The position numbers and the translations under genes were made by a program. From Batillaria attramentaria (taxonomy: Eukaryota; Mollusca; Gastropoda; Batillariidae), in NCBI GenBank assembly GCA_018292915.2, contig JACVVK020000313.1:588501-652500 (forward strand): 64,000 bases of DNA, in the 5' to 3' direction. The notes beneath the pieces are model-generated. The model did no database searches and was not told the DNA's origin. It saw only the letters and a program-made list of their open reading frames with translations. This document shows, one piece after another, positions 1 to 8,895 of the stretch (position 1 is its first letter; each line of letters opens with the position of its first letter).

Positions 1-74
1 TTCTTTTCTTTTTTGTTTTTGGGCGTGTGTCTTCTGGCTATGTCGCGTACTATGTGGTCGCTCTTGTTCACTTA

Positions 75-320
75 TTGCTTACCAAGTAAGGTTTGGGCTG
101 TGCCCCAGTGGCCTCACTTATTAAAAAAAAAAAATCATCATTATGTCCGCATGGATTTAAGCTTGCCTTTGTGGGGGTGTATTGCACTTGGATTATACTC
201 GTACTTGCTTCAGTAACAGACGTCAAGGAACCGTTAATCTCGTCTGATTTTCGCACAGAAGACCAGAACCGAAAAAGACTCAAAACCCTGGGATACGCGT
301 ACGCGGTACGCAATGTGCTA
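75..320 (+). repeat. Dispersed repeat, copy 1 (unclassified)
   Basis: This stretch is similar to 46965-47165. Both begin with 'accaagtaag', run through 'ccagtggcctc' and an A-rich tract, and end with 'aaaccg' followed by 'gggata' and 'gcggtacg'. Identity is patchy in the middle, so these look like two old copies of one interspersed element. The frame that can be read through it (about 88 codons) is not conserved in the second copy, so I do not call it coding. No terminal repeats or target duplications are visible and the class is unknown. Confidence 0.6.
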
Positions 321-765
321 TTATCTTGTTCGATGGAGGCAGTCGTCAGTGCTCGTTAATCAAGCGTGCTCCGTATGTAGGTTCTTTCATACGGGCGTGG
401 CATCCATTAGCCTGGCTATTGAAAGCGGCTTGTTGAGTATGACTACAGTGCAGGGTACCGGCAGCGGTCGATGAGTGTCGTTGATGTGGTTTGAAAACGA
501 GCTTATTCCGTGTTTGCTAAGTCAGCTTTTGTTTTGGGGGCAGTTTTTGCTCTTGAGTGCATCTGTGCGTTTTAAACACTCTTATCTTGATGATTAGTAC
601 AGCTCTTAATGCGATACAGTGTTGTTTACACTTCGCGCGAGCGGTCGAACATTATTATATGCGGCTGTTGTTACACCACCGGAGCGCTCAGCGTGATCGC
701 ATCGTCATCGAGTCCGCTGCTGTAGGCACGGTGAGCATTTACAAACGCAGTCACTGTCCCTCACA
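321..765. other. No recognisable feature
   Basis: Mixed-composition sequence between the dispersed repeat and the first MITE. A frame of 89 codons starts at 557 but runs into the MITE terminal repeat and resembles nothing known to me. No simple repeats or tRNA-like boxes are seen. Confidence 0.5.
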
Positions 766-1014
766 GGGCCCGTATGTAAAAGTCGAGGTTAATTTAACCA
801 ACGGCTACGGGCCTAACCCAGACTAGGACAAAAGAAACCCAAAAGCAAAATCAAATACCAAAGGAAGCGAAGAAAGGAAGGAAAAAATCCCTCTATAACG
901 GCTTGCAGGAATCGGCCCGCTTCTTGATTTAAAAAAAAAAAAAGTTAACCCTACAGCTGGTTAGACTCTAACCCGGGGCTAAAAGCCCTAACCTCGACTT
1001 TTACATACGGGCCC
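766..1014. mobile_element. MITE-like element with perfect 26-bp terminal inverted repeats
   Basis: The first 26 bases (766-791, beginning GGGCCCGTATG) recur exactly in reverse complement at 989-1014. Weaker symmetry continues inwards: the left GGGCCTAACCC block pairs with a CCCCGGGTTA block on the reversed right side. The total length of 249 bases with no transposase is typical of a non-autonomous DNA transposon. An internal A-run (931-943) and an A-rich left half are present. I see no clear target-site duplication, so the superfamily is open. Perfect arms suggest a young insertion. Confidence 0.8.
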
Positions 1015-1167
1015 AGGTGTCTATTAAGTCGTGTCAGGACAGGAAAGATAACCACGAAAACGGCTCAGAACTGTCTGTGAGCATAAAACATCGGTAGCGT
1101 GAGCCCCTTTACCGTGCCTTGTCGCCACATTAGTAATCAGACGAGGAAGTGAAGGATGGGTAGGTGA

Positions 1168-1345
1168 GTGGGTTGAGGTATGACGTCCTTTGTCCACCGC
1201 GAGGGTGATGTCGCAGGAGTGGGGGGGGGGGGGAGGTGGGGGGGGGGGGGGGGGGGGGGGTGGGAGAGGCACCGGAAAGAAGCCTGTACAAATTTTGGTT
1301 CGAACCATCAACCTTCAGACCTCGAGTCGTGTTGAGCCAGTCGAA
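1168..1345 (-). mobile_element. Diverged tRNA-derived SINE split by a poly-G run
   Basis: Read on the - strand, a tRNA-like head comes first, with a B-box match GGTTCGAACC near 1300 and an A-box-like region near 1335. It is followed by 'TTTGTACAGG', a G/C run (1220-1261 on the + strand), and then a tail 'GACATCACC...GCGGTGGAC...GGACGT'. That tail corresponds to the 3' module of the main SINE family here ('GATATCACC...CGTGGTGGA...GGACGTTAA'), although the head differs. The head plus 'GTACAGG' resembles 25480-25602. Confidence 0.55.
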
Positions 1346-1434
1346 TACCCGTAAGAGAGAATTATGAATGAGTGTTCTTAACTTTATTTAGCGTCTTAAG
1401 GGCACCGCAAATGTGATTTCCGGGATTGCGGCGC

Positions 1435-1485
1435 GGGGGGGGGGGGGATGGGGGCTGAAGAACCAGCAACAACAACGGCGCGCGT

Positions 1486-1548
<63 letters not shown>
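1435..1548. repeat. Poly-G followed by (CA)n microsatellite
   Basis: A 13-base G run at 1435-1447 and a nearly perfect (CA)n array at 1487-1548, followed by C-rich sequence. The array generates long false Thr-His or Cys-Val frames on both strands. Confidence 0.95.
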
Positions 1549-1549
<1 letters not shown>

Positions 1550-1599
1550 CCCCCCCCTCCCCTCCCCCCCCCCCTCTTTGAACTCTAACATAACCTGTC

Positions 1600-1870
1600 T
1601 TACATTAAGAGACGTATTGGCAGATGCAACGTGAGAAACTATTACTGAGTCGATATATCATGCGTCAATTCATGTAAAGATGAAAGCTTAAAAAAAAAAA
1701 AAAAAAAACCAAGAAAACACCCATCGTCTGTCATACATCAACAGACTTACTGCCAGATACAGCGTCAGACACTAATACTAAATCGATGAGTGACGCACGA
1801 GAGTCCAGTAAATATGTGGATTTAAAAAAAAAAAAAAAAAACAACAACACCCATACGCTTTTGTGACGGA
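1600..1870. repeat. Diverged tandem duplication, about 130-bp unit, with poly-A tracts
   Basis: Two adjacent units share the order 'actg/ttgg-cagat-cagcg/caacg ... act-attact/atacta ... tcgat ... (A)18-20 ... aacacccat'. The first unit spans about 1600-1735 and the second about 1736-1870. Each carries an A-run (1690-1708 and 1824-1841). The units are well diverged, so the duplication is old, or they are two insertions of one A-tailed element side by side. Confidence 0.55.
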
Positions 1871-2324
1871 TGAAAGGAGCGATGATAAAAGGGATACGCT
1901 TTATACTGAAGTTGCAGCTTTTTTTCCCCTCCTTTTTCTTTCGTTTCGTTTCGTTTGTTTTTCTTTCCTTTCTTTGGTCCAATGTGACGTTCGCACGTGC
2001 AATACTAGCCTCATGCGCCATGATTTGGATACTAGGAAAGTTCGTGTGAGTGAAAAATCAATGGGATTTCTCGCGAAGAAAAGACTGTAGTGTTGTGCAA
2101 GAAGCAGCGCCCTATTCCTCGGCTTCTGATTGTAGAAAAGACATCAAAGAATCGTTGAAAAAAAGAATGTGGGCTGTTTTGTTTCTTTGTTGGTTTTGTT
2201 CGTATGCATCACCTGACGAATACACAGCTTGGAGAGTTTACCGTCATTTTACTTTTTTTTCTTTAATCTTTCATTTTCCATGTTCTGTAAATTTCTTTTA
2301 AAAAACTTTTTTTGTTTGCATCCT

Positions 2325-2325
<1 letters not shown>

Positions 2326-2357
<32 letters not shown>

Positions 2358-2374
2358 TGTGTGTGCGTGCGTGC

Positions 2375-2448
<74 letters not shown>
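2326..2448. repeat. (TG)n/(CGTG)n microsatellite
   Basis: A 120-base compound array that begins with TG and CGTG units and continues as a long pure (GT)n. Simple-sequence repeat, non-coding. Confidence 0.95.
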
Positions 2449-2451
<3 letters not shown>

Positions 2452-2642
2452 AAAGGTTTCATGCGTCGACATTTCCTGTTTCTAAGAGAGTATCATGGGT
2501 TCAAGTTGGTTGTTTATCGTTTGCCGAGATAACCACCTTTTTTCAGTCAGTATAAATAAAATTAGCTTCCATCATACTGTTTCTCGGTGAAATAATTTTT
2601 TTGAAAAACTCCATGTCTTCTGGGGGAAGATTGTCGAGGAAA

Positions 2643-2682
2643 GGGGGGGGGGGGGGTGAGAGAGAGAGAGAGAGAGAGAGAG
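2643..2682. repeat. Poly-G and (GA)n
   Basis: A G run (2643-2656) leading into (GA)n, abutting the 3' tail side of a - strand SINE at 2687. Confidence 0.9.
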
Positions 2683-2686
2683 ATTT

Positions 2687-2836
2687 TGGGAGTTTAACGT
2701 CCTTTTCCACCACATAAGGGTGATATCAAAGACGGGGCAACAAGAAAAAGCCCAGCACAAATATTTGGCCCCATCCGGGATTCGAACTCACGACCCGAGC
2801 TTTGAAAGTCCAACGCTCTAACCATTCGGCCACCGA
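2687..2836 (-). mobile_element. tRNA-derived SINE, main family
   Basis: On the - strand the order is an A-box-like 'TGGCCGAATGGTTAGAGCG', a B-box-like 'GTTCGAATCCCGG', 'CCAAATATTTGTGCTGG', then the tail 'TTTGATATCACC...GGTGGAAAAGGACGTTAAACTCCC'. This copy is close to full length. Its tail side abuts (GA)n and its head side abuts a second (GA)n, so microsatellite has replaced both flanks. It is not a functional tRNA gene: the anticodon arm does not fold and an unrelated tail follows. Confidence 0.85.
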
Positions 2837-2837
2837 C

Positions 2838-2900
<63 letters not shown>
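2837..2900. repeat. (GA)n microsatellite
   Basis: About 60 bases of (GA)n directly after the SINE head. Confidence 0.95.
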
Positions 2901-2903
<3 letters not shown>

Positions 2904-3386
2904 AGCAAGAACGATTACTCTCGGAACACAACACTGCTGCCTTGGAGTTGTCCGCCTTGCGGGCGTGGGGGATGGGGAGGGGGGGGTGTTGAATTACAGA
3001 CAACGCAAGGAAAAAGCCAGCAACTGCAATTTACAGCAGGTTTGGGGATTACAGAGGCGATTCCTACAATTAGTATGCAGGCCGTTTTTCCAATGTGGCT
3101 TCGCGGCATTTTCTGCAGGCGTTGTAATGAAATAATGACCTGGTAATTTTTGCCCATGAATAATCGATTTCAACACTTTCATCCCGGACAACAATGGCCG
3201 GAGGCTGGAATCGCAAGTGTTCTTCTCTGTGCTGCAGATTTTTAAAGACACTGTTTTGCATTAGATATTTTGAATGTCCGTGTTTGAAAGACGGGTTGAA
3301 CTTTTGAAGCATTATTTTATTCCTGCAGAGAAGACAAGTCGTATGTGGAGAAAACATTCCTTCTTTCATAGGTTGAGAATAGCCGC

Positions 3387-3561
3387 GGCTTGTTTGTGAC
3401 AGTCTTTGTAACGTATTCCATGATGTTTTGCATGTTTATTTATTTTGTTGTTGTTGTTGTTGTTTATTGGGAGGAAAAGAATGTCTTGCATAATTATTTG
3501 CAGAATGGCTATGGCATCAGTGTTTGTGACAGTCGTTATTGCTTATTCCAAAATGTGCATG
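3387..3561. repeat. Local direct duplication around a (GTT)n tract
   Basis: The segment 'tttgtgacagtc...attcca...tgt...gcatgttt' occurs at about 3390-3436 and again at 3520-3561, with a (GTT)5 tract between. A 65-codon frame across it looks like a membrane segment only because (GTT)n reads as poly-valine. Confidence 0.55.
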
Positions 3562-3564
3562 TTT

Positions 3565-4715
3565 TCTCGATGTTCGAAGTCGAATGAAAGTTTGAAAAGT
3601 TTAGAACTTTTGCGGGGTATTTAAAGTCTCAATACCATCGACATGCATACAACGGCGTGTGAAAGACCATTGTGGTGACTCTGTCCAGCGTATAAGTTGT
3701 TCTAGAAGTGTACCACGTACTGAGCAGACAACGTTATTTGGTTGAGGACCAGCTAGACGGCGCTGATTGGTTGCTATTTTTGTCAGCTTTTTCGAGTCCC
3801 AGTCTGTTCAGAACTTGACCGTCGGCTCAAAGAAAGTCGTATTTCTCTAATTTTAGAAGCCACGAAGTCGCGAAAACGGTCTCACTGACTAAACGAAACA
3901 TCCTTCTATCTGGTAAACGAACCTGAGAGCTTCGAAAGGGACAGTTTTCCATCTCAGCAACGTTACGAACATGGAGGTTTAAGTGTCGTGCGACCGTTTA
4001 AATTTTCTCCTCAGACAAAGGAACTTTACTGTAGTTTAGCATGACTTTTTTTTTTCTTTTGCAGCAAGACAACTCTCGCCGCTTTTGAAAACGTACGACT
4101 GAAATGTAACGGCAGACGATTTTTTTTTTTCCCTGTGAGTGTTCATTTGTTTTCCCCGTTTTGCCCGCCACTTTCGCACACGATGCCTTCCGGTTCTAAG
4201 AGTCTACAGCCCCGTTACCATGGCAGCCCACAATAATTTATTGTTTTGATGGCCACGGACGTGTGAAGTGTAGCGCTTTAAATTTTTCCCAGCAGAACGC
4301 GCTCCGTGTGACGTCATGTGAAACTGAGCTGCTTTGAATATTTGCAAAATCAATAGCCATCGTTTTGCAAACAATCTCACGGCACGACTAGAATAATAAA
4401 ACAGGGAAGGGGGGGGGGATGAGGAGGATAGCTTTGCAGCTCCTTCTTGCGGTAATGGAAAGTAAATGGCGCAATGAATAAACGATGGCAAGTTGTTGCG
4501 AAGGCCGGCAGTCTATGCAAATGAACATCTTTAGGCGGTGCTCTGCCGTTGCGCATTTATGATTTTGTTCCGCGCTGATGTTTTATGAGCGTGTTTCTGT
4601 TTAGGATAAGCGCTGCGCTTAGCAGTTTTGATTGCGCTTCTTTTTTTTTTTCTTTTTTTTTTTTCTTTTTTTTTTTGCGTTTGTCTGTGTCCTGCGTTTG
4701 AAGGAAGGAGATTTG
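3565..4715. other. Unique sequence without a recognised gene
   Basis: Relatively free of simple repeats apart from poly-T tracts near 4050, 4120 and 4640-4675 and a G run at 4410. An inverted CCAAT box (GATTGG) lies at 3766. I see no reliable exon. It could be regulatory or an untranslated exon, but nothing in it proves that. Confidence 0.45.
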
Positions 4716-5033
4716 CAGGGAGCGGGATAGCTGAGTGTGTGAAACATTGGACTTTCAATGCTTGGGGCATTTTTTTTTTTAATGTTCTTTTCGGGAAATT
4801 CAGGCTGCTTTCTCGGGGGGAAGCGCGTCGCCGCGGTGCAGCGCCACCCAATATCTACGTATTTTTAAATTCACAGGGAGCGGGATAGCTGAGTGTGTAA
4901 ACCGTTGGACTTTGAATGCTTGAGGCAATTAAAAAAAATATTATTGTTCTTTTTGGGAAATTCAGGCTGACTTTCTCCAAGGGAAGCGCGTCGCCGCGGA
5001 GCAGCGCCACCCCAATGTCTATGTGTTTTTAAA
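4716..5033 (+). mobile_element. Tandem pair of SINE-like elements with main-family head and a different body
   Basis: Two consecutive units (4716-4873 and 4874-5033), each starting 'cagggagcgggatag' and continuing 'gttggacttt.aatgctt'. This is the tRNA-like head of the main SINE family in the window. Instead of the B box and usual tail, each continues 'gggaaattcaggctg.cttt', 'gggaagcgcgtcgccgcgg' and 'gcagcgccaccc'. The units differ at scattered positions, so the duplication is not recent. This is either a second SINE family sharing the head or a recombinant. Confidence 0.7.
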
Positions 5034-5046
5034 TTTTGCTGAGGTA

Positions 5047-5153
5047 GGAAAGCCGGATAACCCGGGAGAGAAACCTCCGATGAGCAGCCGGGTAGCCATG
5101 CCGGGGAGTTGACTCATGTTACGCCGGCTTCTCAGAGAGAGAGAGAGAGAGAG
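5047..5153. repeat. Short inverted repeat and (GA)n
   Basis: 'aaagccggataac' (about 5049-5061) and 'gttacgccggctt' (about 5118-5130) are near reverse complements, enclosing a GC-rich 56-base centre. A (GA)n run follows at 5133-5153. The pair may be the outer edge of a small foldback element. Confidence 0.4.
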
Positions 5154-5443
5154 GAGGCTGAATCACCGTAAGAGATGTATGATTGGAGGCCGACTGTAGT
5201 GTGCTCCCAGCGGACGACCGTCGGGACAGAGTGTATGATGGAAGGTGATAAAAGGTGGGATGGTGGCATAGACTAACACGGTCTGGCGTCACGTGAGAGG
5301 GTCTGCCAGGGTTCGCTCTTGCTGTCCTGTCTGCTCTTCTTTTCCTTCTCAGCCATTGTTCGTGGTGTCTGTTTGACCTCTCCTCCCTCCCTCCCTGTCC
5401 GTACCTCTTCTATTGTCTGAAATGTCGCGCTTGCACACACGCA

Positions 5444-5446
<3 letters not shown>
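5154..5446. other. No recognisable feature
   Basis: Unique sequence with pyrimidine-rich stretches near 5330-5400. No exon signals are seen. Confidence 0.5.
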
Positions 5447-5538
<92 letters not shown>

Positions 5539-5570
5539 ACGCGCTGACACACACACGCACACACACACAT
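5447..5570. repeat. (CA)n microsatellite
   Basis: About 87 bases of (CA)n, then interrupted CA/CGCA units to 5570. Confidence 0.95.
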
Positions 5571-5699
5571 TGTGATTGTGGAAATTAGGTCGTTGACTTT
5601 CGGTCACAGCTGACGTCATCAGAATCATTTGAAAGTAAACCGCATCGACAGTCTGTAGACATCTGTGTCGACAAGCATTTCCTGCTTTTCTTTCTCCCC

Positions 5700-5912
5700 T
5701 CCCCATCAACATCAACCCCAACCCCCTCCCCCTCCCCACCTCCTCTCCCGTCCACCCACCCTCACCCTCTGCGTCCAAGGGGTGGACAGATGGACTCCAA
5801 GGGTTTTGCGTACAGCGGTAGTTACGAAAATACATTTTGATATTGAGTTCTGAAAATGTTTCCGGATTCTGCGTTGGAATTCCTAGATGTATATTTATGT
5901 GTTTTTGGGATG

Positions 5913-5952
<40 letters not shown>

Positions 5953-6032
5953 CGAGCAATATATTGCGACTGAGCTTGGTAACCCTTGGGGATCGATGGT
6001 ATGGGGAACGTTGGGGGGCGGGGGGGGGAGGG

Positions 6033-6069
<37 letters not shown>

Positions 6070-6171
6070 TGGGGGGGGGGCTCACTTTCAACACACTGGA
6101 GACTGTATGGGAAAAACTCTTTGCTGTGTCTGGGGGGGGGGGGGGGGCGCCACACACACACACACACAGAC
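5700..6171. repeat. Compound low-complexity zone
   Basis: C-rich tract (5695-5770), (TC)n (5914-5950), (GA)n (6036-6062), G runs (6064-6080 and 6131-6147) and (CA)n (6150-6170), separated by short unique pieces. Long frames here on both strands are artefacts of the repeats. Confidence 0.9.
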
Positions 6172-7386
6172 ACTTTTCCAATCACACTCCCCTGTCAGCC
6201 CGTGTATTGAAGACTTCGCCTCTCATATCAGCGACGCGATGCCTTGGACGTGTGCCTTTCTTCGCCGACCATAGAGAGCGTTTTGTTTAGGGCTGTTGCC
6301 CGCGTAGTGGACTTTCCAAAGATCAATCACTGACTCCTGTTAGTCCATGAATGTGACTATCAAAGCCTCGGCGGAAGAGTCAGTTGTATGGGGTCAGTCG
6401 TTGATTTCACACTGTTTGGTTACCGTTGTGACTAATAATTACCAGAGGGGAGATCTGACGATTTTGCCTTGCAAGATTACTGTAGCGCGTTTTTTTTTTT
6501 TTTTTTTGACGAAATCATGCAACATCTACCATTGCGTCGGTTAAACTAATGACATTAAGGGGTTGTTGTACCAGTTATTACTCATTATATACACCTTCAT
6601 ACCTCCTACGATGTCGCGTTTTGTTGTTGTTGTTGTTGCTTTCAAGCAGTGCACACACTGAGCCGCGAATTAGTATTTCTGTTTTTTATTTCTCTCAGTC
6701 TCCGCCGCAAAACATGGCAACTCGCACGCTCTACCAATCTGATTGTCAGTTCAAGGTCAGGGTCAAGGTCACGCTTTGGAGTTTGTGCGTCTGTCTAGCT
6801 CCCATCGACCCAAACAAGTTGATCATGACATGCACAATAAATACGCATAATTATTCTGTTGCATTATTTGTTGGTTTGTAGCGACTTTGTAGAACAGTCC
6901 TGTTGAAACTGCTTCCCTCTCCACCGCTCATTGTATTGAAAACGACTCCTTCACCCCAAAGTCCCCAAGAGAAAGTGACAAGCCGGTCGCGACCAAAAGG
7001 CGCTATATAGCATCTCGCGACCCAGACAACCAACAGGAATATTCCACGTTTCCTCCGAGACGTCGCACCATTTTTGCCCCCCTCCAACCCCCCTCCCCCA
7101 CCCCCAATCCTTCTATTGTCCGGCGTTAGCCATTTCCATGCAAAAATCCCGGAGCCATTCTTTCTGATTGCGTAGAAGCCAATAAATGGGATCGGCGAAG
7201 CTGTCGGCAGTTACAGGCGCCACCAGGGACCCCGCCGGCGAGACCTGATCGTGATTTACGGCGGAGACTCCCGAGATTTACCGAATATTACCGAGAACAG
7301 CCGAAGGCAAACAAAAGCGTGACTGGGGCTGATGGGATTGCAGACGAGGGGGGGGGGGGGGGGGGGGGGGGAAACAGTTCTGGAGG
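6172..7386. other. Mostly unique sequence, no gene recognised
   Basis: Contains a poly-T (6490-6507), a (GTT)n tract near 6622, and a GC/CpG-rich stretch at 7190-7310 just before a 24-base G run (7348-7371). The CpG-rich piece might be regulatory. No coding exon can be supported. Confidence 0.45.
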
Positions 7387-7533
7387 GTGGGTGGGTATCG
7401 GTGAATTTAGCATCTGTTTTTCACCACGTATGGGTGATATCAAAGACGGGGCGACGAGAAAAAGGCCACGGGATTCGAACTCACGACCCGAGCATTGAAA
7501 GTCCAGCGCTGTACCATTCAGCTATCCCTGCAC
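7387..7533 (-). mobile_element. tRNA-derived SINE, main family, internally deleted
   Basis: On the - strand it has the main-family head ('GAATGGTACAGCGCTGGACT', B box 'GAGTTCGAATCCCG') and the tail 'GATATCACCCATACGTGGTG'. It lacks the usual 20-odd bases ('CCAAATATTTGTGCTGG') between head and tail. Confidence 0.85.
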
Positions 7534-7680
7534 CTTGGGCAGCTTTGGAAGCAGAAAAGCACCAGTAAGTGTGTGGTCTCCCCCACCCTTCTCCCTACCA
7601 CGACTTCAGTTTGTGAAAGCGTGTAGCGTGGAATGATAAAATTTAAAAAAAAATGATTAGCTTGCATTTTCTTTTTTTGG

Positions 7681-7908
7681 CTACTCGGTTGTTTCACTTA
7701 AAGCTGATCTGCTTCTTCGAGCATGAAACGTGCCGTATACAAAACCATCTTCCATTTTAATTGCTACAAAATCAACCACTTCAGTTGAAGTTGAACTTTG
7801 GCTTGAAATCGACCACCTCTGCGTCATTGTCTTGTTCAAACATGCACGCGTTTCAACTTCCTGTTGCCATTTCGGTTTTTGCTGTAACGTTTTAGCCATT
7901 TCATTCAG
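7681..7908 (-). CDS. Candidate terminal coding exon, unknown protein
   Basis: On the - strand a convincing acceptor ('CTTACTGCTTTGTTTGCAG') ends at 7909. It opens directly into 75 codons followed by a TAG stop (7681-7683). The peptide starts LNEMAKTLQQKPKWQQEVET, is rich in Q, K, T and S, contains KMEDGFVYGTFHARRSRS, and ends ALSETTE. It has no membrane segment and no motif I recognise, and its composition looks more protein-like than the repeat-driven frames elsewhere. If real, it is the last exon of a gene on the opposite strand from the TNF gene, with its other exons at higher coordinates. A - strand AATAAA sits about 1 kb further on, near 6683. It could equally be a chance open frame. Confidence 0.3.
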   Translation of the reverse strand: MNEMAKTLQQKPKWQQEVETRACLNKTMTQRWSISSQSSTSTEVVDFVAIKMEDGFVYGTFHARRSRSALSETTE

Positions 7909-8650
7909 CTGCAAACAAAGCAGTAAGAGAATTGATCGCCTTGACTCTTGTTTTGCACTGACGTGGGTTATTGTACCCGATTTATCAGAGCCAGACATGT
8001 CAGTGAAGTCACGCACAGAAACTTTGAACAAACCTGATGAAGCCGAATGTATCTGTTTGGTTTTTTTGTGTGTTTTTTCCCCCGATATTTTTCCAGGATC
8101 GCCATCCATCCTCCGCAAAATTAGAATAGTTTTGCTATCATTTGTTCCGTCGGATCACTAACATGTTTCCAGATTTGTTGTGGAACAATGACATTTTTTA
8201 AAAGTTGTTTGTTAAGAAAGATCGACCGTGCTTTATCTGATCGGCTCGAGACTCAGAGAACCGAAAACACGCATTTGTGTCGCATGGTTACTTCCCCTTT
8301 CCCCCTGTCTGTCTCAGTTGGAAACTAGAGTAAAAGGCAGTATTTGACTTCAAGAGTAAGACATCCTTTAAGTGGAGGGTTAAAAAAAGTATGAAAGAAA
8401 CGTTTGTGGTTACTTACTTACGTACCTTTTTTTTTTCAAACGATATTTCACTGAACAGAATTGCATTTCAACAATAAAGAGTAACACAAGTTTTTGTGGC
8501 AAGTATACTGTCATGGCTTAAAATCGTCCAACTTTTGGCTGATCTCTTTCTTTGGCTAAAAATTTTCTTCCGCCTAAAACGTGCGTTTCCACTTCTGAAG
8601 CACTTAACATCGTGTCAAAACACACCGAACTGCACATATTTTAGTCTAAT
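7909..8650. other. Unique sequence; possible - strand intron
   Basis: A- and T-rich sequence without simple repeats. If the 7681-7908 exon is real this would be its upstream intron. Near 8590-8650 the string 'ctgaag.actta...agtctaattt' recurs after the next MITE (8922-8975), so the flanks of that insertion include a local duplication. Confidence 0.45.
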
Positions 8651-8895
8651 TTAACACTTTCAGCCCTGCCACCGTATCACCTACGGTCTCACAGACCCTA
8701 ACAACAGTATGCGTGCATGTGGCCGACTCTCATACGCTCTGCACAGTGGAAGATTCCCCTGTAGGATGGATCCCATACTTCTTAAGAAATAGGGTTTTGT
8801 ATACAAGAGCCCAGCTTTAGATCTAGCACACTTCAAAAACTCCCAGGCAGAGAGCGTTATCGCTACTGAGATTCCTTCAGGGCTGAAGGGGTTAA
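8651..8895. mobile_element. piggyBac-like MITE flanked by TTAA
   Basis: The ends are TTAACACTTTCAGCCCTG at 8651 and its near reverse complement CAGGGCTGAAGGGGTTAA ending at 8895. TTAA at both outer edges is the target-site duplication of piggyBac transposons, and internal ends of the form C(C/A)CTTTCAGCCCTG fit that superfamily. The 245-base body has no transposase. A second, differently sequenced element of the same type is at 31982-32183. Confidence 0.75.

Noticed and set aside
3390..3587. Possible membrane-anchor exon (hydrophobic 65-codon frame)
   Set aside because: The hydrophobic run is (GTT)n read as valine. No donor in the phase needed by the TNF exons.
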